A stretch of 24,824 nt of DNA, taken from contig NZ_JNWQ01000096.1 in assembly GCF_000716875.1 (NCBI RefSeq), positions 1 through 24,824 of the forward strand. Reading direction: 5' to 3'. The translations under genes and the position numbers were made by a program. Source of the DNA: Streptomyces novaecaesareae (GTDB taxonomy: Bacteria; Actinomycetota; Actinomycetes; Streptomycetales; Streptomycetaceae). The notes under the pieces were generated by a model. That model saw nothing but the letters and a program-made list of their open reading frames with translations. It did not search any database and was not told where the DNA came from. This document shows positions 1-6,933 of the stretch, piece after piece (the stretch's first letter is position 1; every line of letters begins with the position of its first letter).

Positions 1-37
1 TCGCTCGTCGGCAGCGTCAGATGTGTATAAGAGACAG
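1..37. other. Illumina Nextera adapter remnant at contig end
   Basis: Bases 5-37 match the 33-base Nextera Read 1 transposase adapter, starting TCGTCGGCAGCG and ending in the 19-bp mosaic end AGATGTGTATAAGAGACAG. Four extra bases precede it. This is library-preparation sequence left untrimmed at the end of an assembled contig. Genomic sequence starts at about base 38. A frame reading M-C-I-R-D from base 21 is the usual false protein start that this adapter creates. Confidence 0.98.
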
Positions 38-296
38 GGAGGGGGGTGGTGAGGCCTTCGGCGAGGGCGGCGCGGTGTCGGGTGTTCTCGGCGCGGAGGG
101 TGGCGGGGGCCGAGGGGAGGGTGTCGTAGCCGGCGAGGAGGGTGTCGGTGGCGGCGATCGCGCGGAGGCGGACGGGGGTGTCCGGGTCGGGGCGGGGGCC
201 GGTGCTGCCGGGGGTGGCGCCGGGGTGGTCGGTGGTGCAGGCGGTCAGGGTGAGCAGTCCGAGGGACAGGAAGGTCCGTCGGCTGGGCGGCTGCAT
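38..296 (-). CDS. Tat-type lipoprotein, N-terminal part only (cut by contig end)
   Basis: Reading leftward from an ATG at 296, 86 codons are open to the adapter junction, so the C-terminus is missing. The N-terminus has a twin-arginine motif (S-R-R-T-F-L, residues 5-10), a short hydrophobic stretch and a lipobox L-T-A-C with the lipidated Cys at residue 20. This predicts a folded, Tat-exported lipoprotein anchored outside the membrane. A Thr/Gly/Pro-rich linker follows, then a probably helical segment around residues 45-80. A GGAG-like ribosome site lies about 10 bases upstream. The gene is divergent from rimP. From memory, actinobacteria often carry small lipoprotein or ferritin-like (DUF4439) genes here, and the helical segment would fit, but too little is present to assign a family. 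Export class is well supported; function is unknown. Confidence 0.75.
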
Positions 297-556
297 CGGG
301 GTCACTCCGGGGCGTGTGCGGGAGGACGGCCTCCCCTGCCAGCCCTCGTTGGCGTGAATGATTACAGAATCCTCACGTTCGGCAGGTGTGAGCTTGCTCG
401 CAGTGGGTGGTGTGCGGGCGGCCGGGGGTGGTCCGGAATCGGTGGTTGGGGACTTCACCGGATAGGCTTTGGGCCGAGCTGCCGTGACCCGGTGTGGCGC
501 CGAGGGCGCGCGGCGACCTTCTGACAACAGCAGACGCGGCCGAGGAGTCCACCCGG
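297..556. promoter_or_regulatory. Divergent intergenic region, lipoprotein / rimP
   Basis: This is 260 bases between two divergent starts and must hold promoters for both directions. It contains a small perfect hairpin at 320-335 (GGGAGG, 4-base loop, CCTCCC) in the lipoprotein leader and the AT-rich dyad at 353-377, listed separately. A TAGGCT at about 466 could be a -10 element for rimP, but I see no good -35 hexamer at 17-18 bases, so I assign no promoter. I see no further gene. Confidence 0.5.
353..377. promoter_or_regulatory. AT-rich nested dyad, candidate operator
   Basis: Two nested inverted repeats share nearly the same centre: an outer CGTGA (353-357) with TCACG (373-377), and an inner GATT with AATC around ACAG. 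The core is the most AT-rich stretch of this intergenic region. It lies 57 bases upstream of the lipoprotein start, where a minus-strand promoter would be expected. This looks like a binding site for a dimeric regulator, but I do not recognise the factor. Confidence 0.4.
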
Positions 557-1096
557 ATGAGCACCACCCACACCGACCGGCTGCGCGAGTTGCTGGAGCC
601 GCTGGCCGCGCAGGCCGGACTGGATCTGGAGGACGTCAGGGTCACCAAGGCGGGCAGTCGCCGGCAGGTGCAGATCGACGTCGACACGGACGACGGCGTG
701 GACATGGACGCCATCGCCGAGTTCAGTCGGGTGGTCGGCGAGGCCCTGGACGAGTCGGACCTGATGGGGGACGAGGCCTACCTTCTTGAGGTCGGCTCGC
801 CGGGTGCGGAGCGTCCGCTGGTCCTGCCCCGGCACTGGCAGCGCGCGGAAGGTCGGCTGGCCAAGATCCACCTGGCGGACGGCGGGGAGATCGTCGCCAG
901 GGTGCTGGAGGCCGACGAGGACGGCGCACTGGTCGAGGTGCAGCCGGTGAAGGGGCGCGGCCGCCCGAAGGAGCGCCGTCTGGCGTACGCGGAGGTGGCC
1001 CGGGCGCGCGTCCAGGTCGAGTTCAACCGCAAGGACGACGACGAGCTCCTGGACGAGGCCGCGGACTTCGACGAGGGGGACGACGGCGCCGAGTGA
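557..1096 (+). CDS. rimP: Ribosome maturation factor RimP
   Basis: 179-aa protein that helps late assembly of the 30S subunit in the cytoplasm. The sequence follows actinobacterial RimP: an N-terminal alpha/beta domain (about residues 5-85) ending near L-E-V-G-S-P-G-A-E-R-P-L, then an SH3-like C-terminal domain (about 85-160) and an acidic tail rich in Asp and Glu. I chose the ATG at 557 because the protein then begins M-S-T-T, as in streptomycete homologues, and GAGGAG (542-547) lies in front. The upstream in-frame ATG at 494 would add 21 residues without similarity to the family. It is followed by nusA 54 bases on, the standard rimP-nusA order, which suggests one transcript. Confidence 0.95.
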   Translation: MSTTHTDRLRELLEPLAAQAGLDLEDVRVTKAGSRRQVQIDVDTDDGVDMDAIAEFSRVVGEALDESDLMGDEAYLLEVGSPGAERPLVLPRHWQRAEGRLAKIHLADGGEIVARVLEADEDGALVEVQPVKGRGRPKERRLAYAEVARARVQVEFNRKDDDELLDEAADFDEGDDGAE

Positions 1097-1115
1097 CCTC
1101 GGTTGCCGTACGACC

Positions 1116-1148
1116 ATGACGAACGTGACGAAAGACGAGGAGGCGTAG
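1116..1148 (+). CDS. Possible 10-codon leader ORF before nusA
   Basis: In the 54-base rimP-nusA gap an ATG at 1116 opens a 10-codon frame ([10 protein letters not shown]) that stops two bases before the nusA GTG. It reads through the nusA ribosome-binding site AGGAGG. It has no ribosome site of its own. It may be chance; if translated, ribosomes finishing it would be next to the nusA start. No direct evidence of expression. Confidence 0.2.
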   Translation: MTNVTKDEEA

Positions 1149-1150
1149 CC

Positions 1151-2155
1151 GTGGACATCGACATGAGTGCCCTGCGCACGCTGGTCAACGAGAAGAACAT
1201 CCCCTTCGACCTGCTGGTCGAGTCCATCGAGTCCGCCCTCCTCACCGCGTACCACCGCACCGAGGGCTCGCGCCGCCGCGCCCGCGTGCACCTGGACCGC
1301 AAGAGCGGCCACGTCACCGTGTGGGCGATGGAGGACCCGACGGAGCTGGAGGAGGGTGTCGAGCCGAAGGAGTTCGACGACACCCCGAACGGCTTCGGCC
1401 GGATCGCGTCCAGCATCGGCATCCAGGTGATGATGCAGCGCCTGCGCGACGCCGCCGACGACCAGACCTTCGGCGAGTACGCGGGCAAGGAGGGCGACAT
1501 CGTCACCGGTGTCGTCCAGCAGGGCAACGACCCGAAGAACGTGCTGGTCGACATCGGCAAGCTGGAGGCCATCCTGCCGCCGCAGGAGCAGGTCCCGGGC
1601 GAGGACTACCGGCACGGCACCCGGCTGAAGTGCTACGTGGTGGCGGTGCGCCGCGGTGTCCGCGGGGCCTCGGTGACGCTGTCGCGCACGCACCCCAGCC
1701 TGGTGAAGAAGCTGTTCGCGCTGGAGGTCCCGGAGATCGCGGACGGCAGCGTGGAGATCGCCGCCATCGCCCGTGAGGCCGGCCACCGCACCAAGATCGC
1801 GGTCTGGTCGCGCCGGGCCGGGCTGAACGCCAAGGGCGCCTGCATCGGCCCGATGGGTGCCCGGGTGCGCGCCGTGATGGGCGAGCTGCACGGCGAGAAG
1901 ATCGACATCGTGGACTGGTCGGAGGACCCCCGCGAGATGGTCGCCGCCGCGCTGTCCCCCGCGCGGGTGACGAGCGTCGAGATCGTGGATGCCGCCCAGC
2001 GTTCCGCCCGGGTGATCGTGCCGGACTACCAGCTCTCGCTGGCGATCGGCAAGGAGGGGCAGAACGCCCGCCTGGCCGCCCGTCTGACCGGGTGGCGGAT
2101 CGACATCCGGCCCGACACCGAGGGTCAGCCGGAGGACGGCAACCAGCCCCGGTAG
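1151..2155 (+). CDS. nusA: Transcription termination/antitermination factor NusA
   Basis: 334-aa RNA-polymerase-associated factor that modulates pausing, termination and antitermination. The N-terminal polymerase-binding domain covers about residues 1-105. The S1 domain begins near G-D-I-V-T-G-V-V (about 112-180). Two KH domains follow: one with [11 protein letters not shown], the second with [18 protein letters not shown]. It lacks the acidic C-terminal repeats of the E. coli protein, as is usual for actinobacteria. The start is the GTG at 1151 behind a full AGGAGG (1138-1143), giving the conserved [10 protein letters not shown] longer frame from 1103 would pass through that ribosome site and is rejected. 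It lies between rimP and ylxR in one operon. Confidence 0.96.
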   Translation: MDIDMSALRTLVNEKNIPFDLLVESIESALLTAYHRTEGSRRRARVHLDRKSGHVTVWAMEDPTELEEGVEPKEFDDTPNGFGRIASSIGIQVMMQRLRDAADDQTFGEYAGKEGDIVTGVVQQGNDPKNVLVDIGKLEAILPPQEQVPGEDYRHGTRLKCYVVAVRRGVRGASVTLSRTHPSLVKKLFALEVPEIADGSVEIAAIAREAGHRTKIAVWSRRAGLNAKGACIGPMGARVRAVMGELHGEKIDIVDWSEDPREMVAAALSPARVTSVEIVDAAQRSARVIVPDYQLSLAIGKEGQNARLAARLTGWRIDIRPDTEGQPEDGNQPR

Positions 2156-2259
2156 GGGAAATTGAGTGGCGAACGGCCGGTGATCGGTGTTGTCGTAGCC
2201 GTCCCAGCGGGTCCCCCGGGATCCATGGGGCGGCGCCATGTCGCTTCGGAGGGGTAGAC

Positions 2260-2553
2260 TTGCCTTCGTCTGGCCGGACGCACGTCCGAGCACGCCCGGA
2301 ACGCACCTGCGTGGGCTGCCGCAAGCGCGCGGCCAAGCACCAGCTGTTGCGTGTCACGGCGGTCGAGGGCGAGTGCGTCCCCGACCCCCGTGGCGCACTG
2401 CCGGGCCGGGGAGCTCACCTGCACCCCGATCCGGCCTGCCTCGACCTCGCGGTCCGCCGTCGGGCGTTCCCCCGGGCCTTCCGGCTCCAGGGCACGCTCG
2501 ACACGGAGCGGCTCCGCGAGTTCATCGGGGAGCGGGCAGGCGGGGCCTCGTAG
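2260..2553 (+). CDS. ylxR: YlxR-family nucleic-acid-binding protein (DUF448)
   Basis: 97-aa basic protein. It carries the family signature P-E-R-T-C-V-G-C-R followed by L-L-R-V and D-P-R-G-A-L-P-G-R-G-A, with the helical L-A-V-R-R-R-A-F-P-R-A-F after it. Family members bind RNA; the Bacillus protein (RnpM) modulates RNase P, and others are reported to affect gene expression. The start I prefer is a TTG at 2260, because GGAGGGG (2248-2254) lies five bases before it and the product then begins close to the conserved S-G-R-T-H. No ATG or GTG fits the ribosome site, so the rare start is deduced from spacing. It sits between nusA and infB, its usual place. The 104-base gap from nusA holds nothing else I can name. 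Confidence 0.9.
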   Translation: MPSSGRTHVRARPERTCVGCRKRAAKHQLLRVTAVEGECVPDPRGALPGRGAHLHPDPACLDLAVRRRAFPRAFRLQGTLDTERLREFIGERAGGAS

Positions 2554-2680
2554 TCGGGCCACCTCCCGCGACGGCCGCCGCTCCACGCGGCGGAGAACCA
2601 CCGCAACAAGCACAGCGCTCGGGCAGCCGCGCGCCGTGCACCAGTCAGGTACCTCGCGATGTGGAAGTAGGTCGAGATTG

Positions 2681-2724
2681 CGATGAGCACTCGATGAGTA
2701 CGCGATGAGTACGCGATGGGTACG
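2681..2724 (+). repeat. 11-bp tandem repeat, four copies
   Basis: Four consecutive 11-bp units lie at 2681, 2692, 2703 and 2714. The two middle units are identical (CGATGAGTACG). The first ends CACT and the fourth has GGG in place of GAG. A looser fifth unit (CCCATGAAGTA) follows. Eleven bases is close to one helical turn, so the copies face the same side of the DNA. Confidence 0.9.
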
Positions 2725-2736
2725 CCCATGAAGTAG
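2683..2736 (+). other. Chain of overlapping mini-ORFs before infB
   Basis: Each repeat unit contains ATGA. The ATG at 2683 reads M-S-T-R and stops at 2695-2697, overlapping the next ATG (2694). That reads M-S-T-R and stops at 2706-2708, overlapping the ATG at 2705. That reads M-S-T-R-W-V-R-P and stops at 2729-2731, overlapping the ATG at 2728, which reads M-K and stops at 2736. A further ATG at 2716 reads M-G-T-P-M-K to the same stop. An 11-base period puts every unit one base out of frame with the last, which creates the stop-start overlaps. The architecture is visible; translation of it is inference. Confidence 0.4.
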
Positions 2737-2782
2737 CGACGGTCCGGCGGACGAGACCCCCGGACTCATAGACAGGAGTGAA

Positions 2783-5700
2783 GTGGCTAAGGTCCGGGTT
2801 TACGAACTCGCCAAGGAGCTTGGCTTGGAGAGCAAGGCCGTCATGGCCAAGCTCACCGAGCTCGGTGAGTTCGTCCGTTCGGCGTCCTCGACGATCGAGG
2901 CGCCGGTCGTGCGCAAGTTGACTGACGCACTTGGTGTGTCCCCCACCGGCGGTGGTTCCGCTGCCAAGCCGGGCCCGCGGAAGACCGCGGCGCCCTCCCC
3001 CTCCGGCTCGGGTGCCCCGAAGCCGGGTGCCCCGACCCCGGGTCCGCGCCCCAGCGCGACCCCTGGTCCCCGTCCGACCCCGGCCGCCGCGGCTCCCGCC
3101 GCTCCGGCCGCCCCCGCCCCGAAGCCGGCCGGCGCGCCGACTCCGGGCCCGCGTCCGGCCGCGCGTCCCGCCGCTCCGGCGGCCCCGGCCGCGCCCGCGG
3201 CCGAGTTCTCCTCGCCGGCTCCGGCCGGTGACGCCCCGCGTCCGTCCACCCAGGCCCCGCGCCCGAGTGGCCAGGCCGCCGGCGGCGCCCGTCCGGGCCC
3301 GCGCCCGGCCGGCCCGCGTCCGGGCAACAACCCGTTCACCTCGGGCAGCGCCACCGGCATGGGCCGCCCCGGCGAGCGCCGTCAGGGCGCGCCGGGTGCG
3401 CGTCCGGCCGGTGCCGGCGCCCCGGGTGGCGACCGTCCCCGTCCGGGTGGCGACCGTCCGCGTCCCGCCGGTGCCCCGGGTGCCGGTGCGCCGCGTCCGG
3501 GTGGCGACCGTCCGCGTCCCGCCGGCGCCCCCGGTGCCGGTGCGCCGCGTCCGGGTGGTGCGCCCCGTCCGGGTGCTCCGGGCGCCGGTGCCCCCCGTCC
3601 GGGTGGTGCTCCGCGTCCCGACGGCATGCCGCGTCCGGCCGCGCCGCGTCCCGGTGGCCCGACCCCGTCCGGCATGCCGCGCCCGAACCCGGGCATGATG
3701 CCGCAGCGTCCGGCCGGCCCGCGTCCGGGTCCGGGTGGCCGTGGTCCGGGTGGCCCCGGTGGCCGTCCGGGTGGTCCGGGTGCCGGTGGCGCCCGTCCGG
3801 GCTTCCAGGGCCGTCCGGCCGGTCCGGGCTCGCGCCCGGCCGGTGGCGGTGGCTTCGGCGGTCCGCGTCCCGGTGGCGGTGCCCCCGGTGGCGGCGGCGG
3901 CTTCGGTCCGCGTCCCGGCGGCTTCAGCGGCCGTCCCGGCGGCCCGGGTGCCCGTGGTGGCACGCAGGGCGCCTTCGGTCGTGGCCCGGGCGGTCGCCCG
4001 GCGCGTGGCCGCAAGTCGAAGCGGGCGAAGCGCCAGGAGTACGAGGCCATGCAGGCCCCGTCCGTCGGCGGTGTGATGCTGCCTCGCGGCAACGGCCAGA
4101 CCGTTCGCCTGTCGAGCGGCGCCTCGCTGATGGACTTCGCGGAGAAGATCAACGCCAACCCGGCCGCGCTCGTCTCCGTCATGTTCAACCTCGGTGAGAT
4201 GGTCACCGCGACCCAGTCGGTCTCCGACGCCACGCTGCAGCTGCTGGCGGACGAGATGGGCTTCGTCCTGGAGATCGTCAGCCGGGACGACGAGGACCGC
4301 GAGCTGCTGGAGTCGTTCGACATCGACTTCGGTGCCAACGAGGGCGACGAGGACCAGCTGGCCCCGCGCCCGCCGGTCGTCACCGTCATGGGTCACGTCG
4401 ACCACGGTAAGACCCGCCTGCTGGACGCCATCCGCAAGTCCAACGTGGTGGCCGGCGAGGCCGGTGGCATCACCCAGCACATTGGTGCCTACCAGGTCGC
4501 CACGATGGTGAACGGCGAAGAGCGTCCGATCACCTTCCTCGACACCCCGGGTCACGAGGCGTTCTCCGCCATGCGTGCCCGTGGTGCCAAGTCCACCGAC
4601 ATCGCGATCCTGGTGGTCGCGGCCAACGACGGTGTCATGCCGCAGACGGTCGAGGCGCTGAACCACGCCAAGGCCGCGGGTGTGCCGATCGTGGTCGCCG
4701 TCAACAAGATCGACGTCGAGGGCGCCGACCCGACCAAGGTCCGCGGTCAGCTGACCGAGTTCGGTCTGGTGGCCGAGGAGTACGGCGGCGACACCATGTT
4801 CGTCGACATCTCCGCGCGCCAGGGCCTGAACATCGACCAGCTGCTGGAGGCCGTGGTCCTGACCGCGGACGCCTCGCTGGACCTCCGGGCCAACCCGGAG
4901 CAGGACGCGCAGGGTATCGCCATCGAGGCGCACCTGGACAAGGGCCGCGGCGCCATGGCGACCGTGCTCGTGCAGCGCGGTACGCTCCGCGTCGGCGACT
5001 CGATCGTCGTGGGCGACGCCTACGGCCGCGTCCGCGCGATGCTGGACGAGAACGGCAACAGCCTCGCCGAGGCCGGCCCGTCCCGCCCGGTGCTGCTGCT
5101 CGGTCTGACCTCGGTGCCCCGCGCCGGCGACAGCTTCATCGTCGTCGACGAGGACCGCACCGCCCGCCAGATCGCCGAGAAGCGCTCGGCCCGCGACCGC
5201 AACGCCGCCTTCGCGCAGCGTCGGGTCCGGGTGTCCCTGGAGGACCTGGACAAGGCCATCGCCGCCGGCTCCATCGAGCAGCTCAACCTCATCATCAAGG
5301 GTGACGTCTCCGGTTCGGTCGAGGCCCTGGAAGACGCCCTCGTCAAGCTGGACGTGGGCGAGGAGGTCGAGCTCCGGGTCCTGCACCGCGGTGTGGGTGC
5401 CATCACCGAGTCCGACGTGGACCTGGCGATGGGCTCGGACGCCATCATCATCGGCTTCAACGTGCGCGCCGAAGGCCGTGCGCGCGCCGCGGCCGACAAG
5501 GAAGGCGTGGACGTCCGGTACTACTCGGTCATCTACCAGGCGATCGAGGAGATCGAGAACGCCCTCAAGGGCATGCTCAAGCCCGAGTACGAGGAGGTGC
5601 GCCTCGGCTCCGCGGAGATCCGCGAGGTCTTCCGCTCCTCCAAGTTCGGCAACATCGCGGGTGTCATCGTCCGCGAGGGCCTGCTGCGCCGCAACGCCAA

Positions 5701-5890
5701 GGCCCGCCTCATCCGCGACGGCAAGGTCGTGGCGGAGAGCCTCACCATCGAGGGTCTGCGCCGCTTCAAGGACGACGCGACCGAGGTCCGCGAGGGCTTC
5801 GAGGCCGGTGTCACCCTGGGGTCGTTCAACGACATCAAGGTCGACGACGTCATCGAGACCTACGAGATGCGCGAGAAGCCGCGCGTGTAG
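2783..5890 (+). CDS. infB: Translation initiation factor IF-2
   Basis: 1035-aa GTPase that brings initiator tRNA to the 30S subunit and drives subunit joining. The N-terminal IF2_N domain (residues 1-55) starts [14 protein letters not shown] low-complexity Pro/Gly/Ala/Arg linker runs to about residue 410, followed by the conserved domain before the GTPase. The G domain shows G-H-V-D-H-G-K-T (537-544), D-T-P-G-H-E-A-F (587-594) and N-K-I-D (641-644), with G-G-I-T-Q-H-I-G-A as switch I. The later domains, including the initiator-tRNA-binding C-terminus, are complete. Length is normal for streptomycetes. The GTG start at 2783 follows AGGAG (2774-2778). The 17-bp hairpin just downstream probably ends this transcript. 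Confidence 0.98.
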   Translation: MAKVRVYELAKELGLESKAVMAKLTELGEFVRSASSTIEAPVVRKLTDALGVSPTGGGSAAKPGPRKTAAPSPSGSGAPKPGAPTPGPRPSATPGPRPTPAAAAPAAPAAPAPKPAGAPTPGPRPAARPAAPAAPAAPAAEFSSPAPAGDAPRPSTQAPRPSGQAAGGARPGPRPAGPRPGNNPFTSGSATGMGRPGERRQGAPGARPAGAGAPGGDRPRPGGDRPRPAGAPGAGAPRPGGDRPRPAGAPGAGAPRPGGAPRPGAPGAGAPRPGGAPRPDGMPRPAAPRPGGPTPSGMPRPNPGMMPQRPAGPRPGPGGRGPGGPGGRPGGPGAGGARPGFQGRPAGPGSRPAGGGGFGGPRPGGGAPGGGGGFGPRPGGFSGRPGGPGARGGTQGAFGRGPGGRPARGRKSKRAKRQEYEAMQAPSVGGVMLPRGNGQTVRLSSGASLMDFAEKINANPAALVSVMFNLGEMVTATQSVSDATLQLLADEMGFVLEIVSRDDEDRELLESFDIDFGANEGDEDQLAPRPPVVTVMGHVDHGKTRLLDAIRKSNVVAGEAGGITQHIGAYQVATMVNGEERPITFLDTPGHEAFSAMRARGAKSTDIAILVVAANDGVMPQTVEALNHAKAAGVPIVVAVNKIDVEGADPTKVRGQLTEFGLVAEEYGGDTMFVDISARQGLNIDQLLEAVVLTADASLDLRANPEQDAQGIAIEAHLDKGRGAMATVLVQRGTLRVGDSIVVGDAYGRVRAMLDENGNSLAEAGPSRPVLLLGLTSVPRAGDSFIVVDEDRTARQIAEKRSARDRNAAFAQRRVRVSLEDLDKAIAAGSIEQLNLIIKGDVSGSVEALEDALVKLDVGEEVELRVLHRGVGAITESDVDLAMGSDAIIIGFNVRAEGRARAAADKEGVDVRYYSVIYQAIEEIENALKGMLKPEYEEVRLGSAEIREVFRSSKFGNIAGVIVREGLLRRNAKARLIRDGKVVAESLTIEGLRRFKDDATEVREGFEAGVTLGSFNDIKVDDVIETYEMREKPRV
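3440..3547 (+). repeat. 54-bp in-frame tandem repeat in the IF2 linker
   Basis: Two nearly identical 54-bp units start at 3440 and 3494. Each encodes 18 residues around [16 protein letters not shown]. Shorter decayed copies of the R-P-G-G-x-P-R-P theme continue to about 3640. The unit is a multiple of three, so copy number can change without breaking the frame. The linker is expected to be disordered. Confidence 0.8.
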
Positions 5891-5900
5891 TCGCAGGTAG

Positions 5901-5943
5901 CCGGGGCCGGTCGACGGGTGGTATTTCCGTCGACCGGCCCCGG
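5901..5943 (+). terminator. Perfect 17-bp stem-loop after infB
   Basis: The arms 5901-5917 and 5927-5943 are exact reverse complements (CCGGGGCCGGTCGACGG on the left), with a 9-base loop. It begins 10 bases after the infB stop. There is no U-tract, which is common for streptomycete terminators. It likely ends the rimP-infB transcript or protects its 3' end. Confidence 0.8.
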
Positions 5944-5983
5944 TCTCGCTGTGTAGGGTCCGGGGTAGTCGGATGTAGCGACG

Positions 5984-6003
5984 GCAGCCCGGTTCCGGGC
6001 TGC
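5984..6003 (+). other. Second hairpin in the infB-DUF503 gap
   Basis: GCAGCCCGG and CCGGGCTGC pair as a 9-bp stem around a nominal 2-base loop. It sits 37 bases before the DUF503 start, so it is either a backup terminator or part of a leader. The rest of the 150-base gap shows nothing I can name. Confidence 0.45.
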
Positions 6004-6040
6004 TCCCCGAGGCCTTCCAGGTCGGCTAGACCTGTCACAC

Positions 6041-6337
6041 ATGTTCGTGGGAACACTCACCTTCGACCTGCTGCTGGGCGACGTCCACTCGCTCAAGGAG
6101 AAGCGTTCGATCGTGCGGCCCATCGTGGCCGAACTGCAGCGCAAGTACAGCGTGTGCGCTGCCGAGACCGGGAACCAGGATCTGCACCGCCGGGCCGAGA
6201 TCGGCCTCGCGGTGGTGGCCGGCGAAGCCGGGTACGTCACCGAGATCCTGGACAGCTGTGAGCGGTTGGTCGCCGGCCGCCCCGAGGTGCAGCTCCTCTC
6301 CGCGAGGAGGAGGTACCACAACGACGACGACGAATGA
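6041..6337 (+). CDS. DUF503 family protein (YlxP-like)
   Basis: 98-aa protein that begins M-F-V-G-T-L-T-F-D-L-L-L-G and has the family motif H-S-L-K-E-K-R-S-I-V-R-P, followed by C-A-A-E-T-G-N-Q-D. DUF503 proteins are small, ferredoxin-like in fold, and found beside infB and rbfA in many bacteria. A role in ribosome assembly has been suggested, but I know of no settled activity. The C-terminus is acidic (D-D-D-E). I see no ribosome-binding site before the ATG at 6041; a TAGACC at 6027-6032 could be a -10 element, which would make the message nearly leaderless. The start itself agrees with the family. Confidence 0.9.
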   Translation: MFVGTLTFDLLLGDVHSLKEKRSIVRPIVAELQRKYSVCAAETGNQDLHRRAEIGLAVVAGEAGYVTEILDSCERLVAGRPEVQLLSARRRYHNDDDE

Positions 6338-6490
6338 GAGCCGTGGAGCCGGCCGGCGGAAGTCGCCGTTCTCACACGGATCAGGACCCGGAGCGCCCGC
6401 AAGGCCGGGCGCGGGCCGGTACTTTGGGGCGTGGGCCCCGACGGGTGCACAACTCGCCCGGGTACCGGGCCCACTGCACGAGGAGGCAAC

Positions 6491-6931
6491 GTGACCGACA
6501 CCGCAAGGGCGCGCAAGCTCGCCGACCGCATCCAGGTGGTCGTCGCCCAGACCCTGGAGCGGCGGATCAAGGACCCGCGACTGGGGTTCGTGACCATCAC
6601 CGACACCCGGGTGACCGGGGACCTGCGCGAGGCCACCGTCTTCTACACCGTCTTCGGTGACGAGACCGAGCGCCAGGCCACCGCGGCCGCGCTGGAGAGC
6701 GCCAAGGGCGTGATCCGTTCCGAGGTCGGCAAGATCGGGGTGCGCCACACGCCGTCGCTGACCTTCGTCGCGGACGCGCTGCCGGAGAACGCCCGGAACA
6801 TCGACGACCTGCTCGACCGGGCCAAGGCCATCGACGCGGCGGTGCGCACCACCGCGGTCGGGGCGACCTACGCCGGCGACGTGGACCCGTACAAGGTTCC
6901 GGCGTCCGAGCGTGACGACGAGGACGAGTAG
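6491..6931 (+). CDS. rbfA: 30S ribosome-binding factor RbfA
   Basis: 146-aa KH-type protein that binds the 30S subunit and helps mature the 5' end of 16S rRNA. It shows the family sequence A-R-K-L-A-D-R-I-Q near the start, then [13 protein letters not shown] and the [10 protein letters not shown] strand. An acidic tail (D-D-E-D-E) closes it. The start is the GTG at 6491 because AGGAGG (6481-6486) lies immediately before it; the longer in-frame extension from 6431 has no family similarity. The 153 bases upstream (6338-6490) hold only short GC-rich palindromes. The stop is two bases from the next start, so it is probably cotranscribed with the phosphoesterase gene. Confidence 0.95.
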   Translation: MTDTARARKLADRIQVVVAQTLERRIKDPRLGFVTITDTRVTGDLREATVFYTVFGDETERQATAAALESAKGVIRSEVGKIGVRHTPSLTFVADALPENARNIDDLLDRAKAIDAAVRTTAVGATYAGDVDPYKVPASERDDEDE

Positions 6932-6933
6932 TC

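Larger units (their letters stand above)
2554..2782 (+). promoter_or_regulatory. infB leader region
   Basis: 229 bases separate ylxR from infB, unusually wide for this operon. It holds the 11-bp tandem repeat and overlapping mini-ORFs listed below, then a 46-base stretch leading to the infB ribosome site AGGAG (2774-2778). I found no convincing -35/-10 pair and no terminator hairpin, so infB is probably also read from upstream. Confidence 0.45.

Noticed and set aside
21..524. Open frame starting M-C-I-R-D on the plus strand
   Set aside because: Its start is inside the Nextera adapter, and the rest lies antisense to the lipoprotein start and in a non-coding gap.
455..2293. 612-codon minus-strand frame opposite rimP and nusA
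   Set aside because: It lies entirely over two certain genes and has the His/Val/Leu/Asp-rich composition typical of an antisense shadow.
2681..2724. CRISPR-like or transposon-end origin of the 11-bp repeats
   Set aside because: The units are contiguous with no spacers, and there is no transposase or terminal inverted repeat nearby.
3363..4010. Foreign or collagen-like insertion in infB
   Set aside because: A long Pro/Gly/Arg linker is normal for actinobacterial IF2, and base composition and total length match the family.
2645..5386. 913-codon open frame antisense to infB
   Set aside because: It mirrors the infB codon bias; the product is Arg/Thr/Gly/Ala low-complexity and has no ribosome site or family resemblance.
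6334..6660. 108-codon frame overlapping the DUF503 stop (ATGA) and rbfA
   Set aside because: The ATGA overlap is tempting, but the product is Arg/Gly/Pro-rich and runs out of frame into rbfA, which has its own strong ribosome site.
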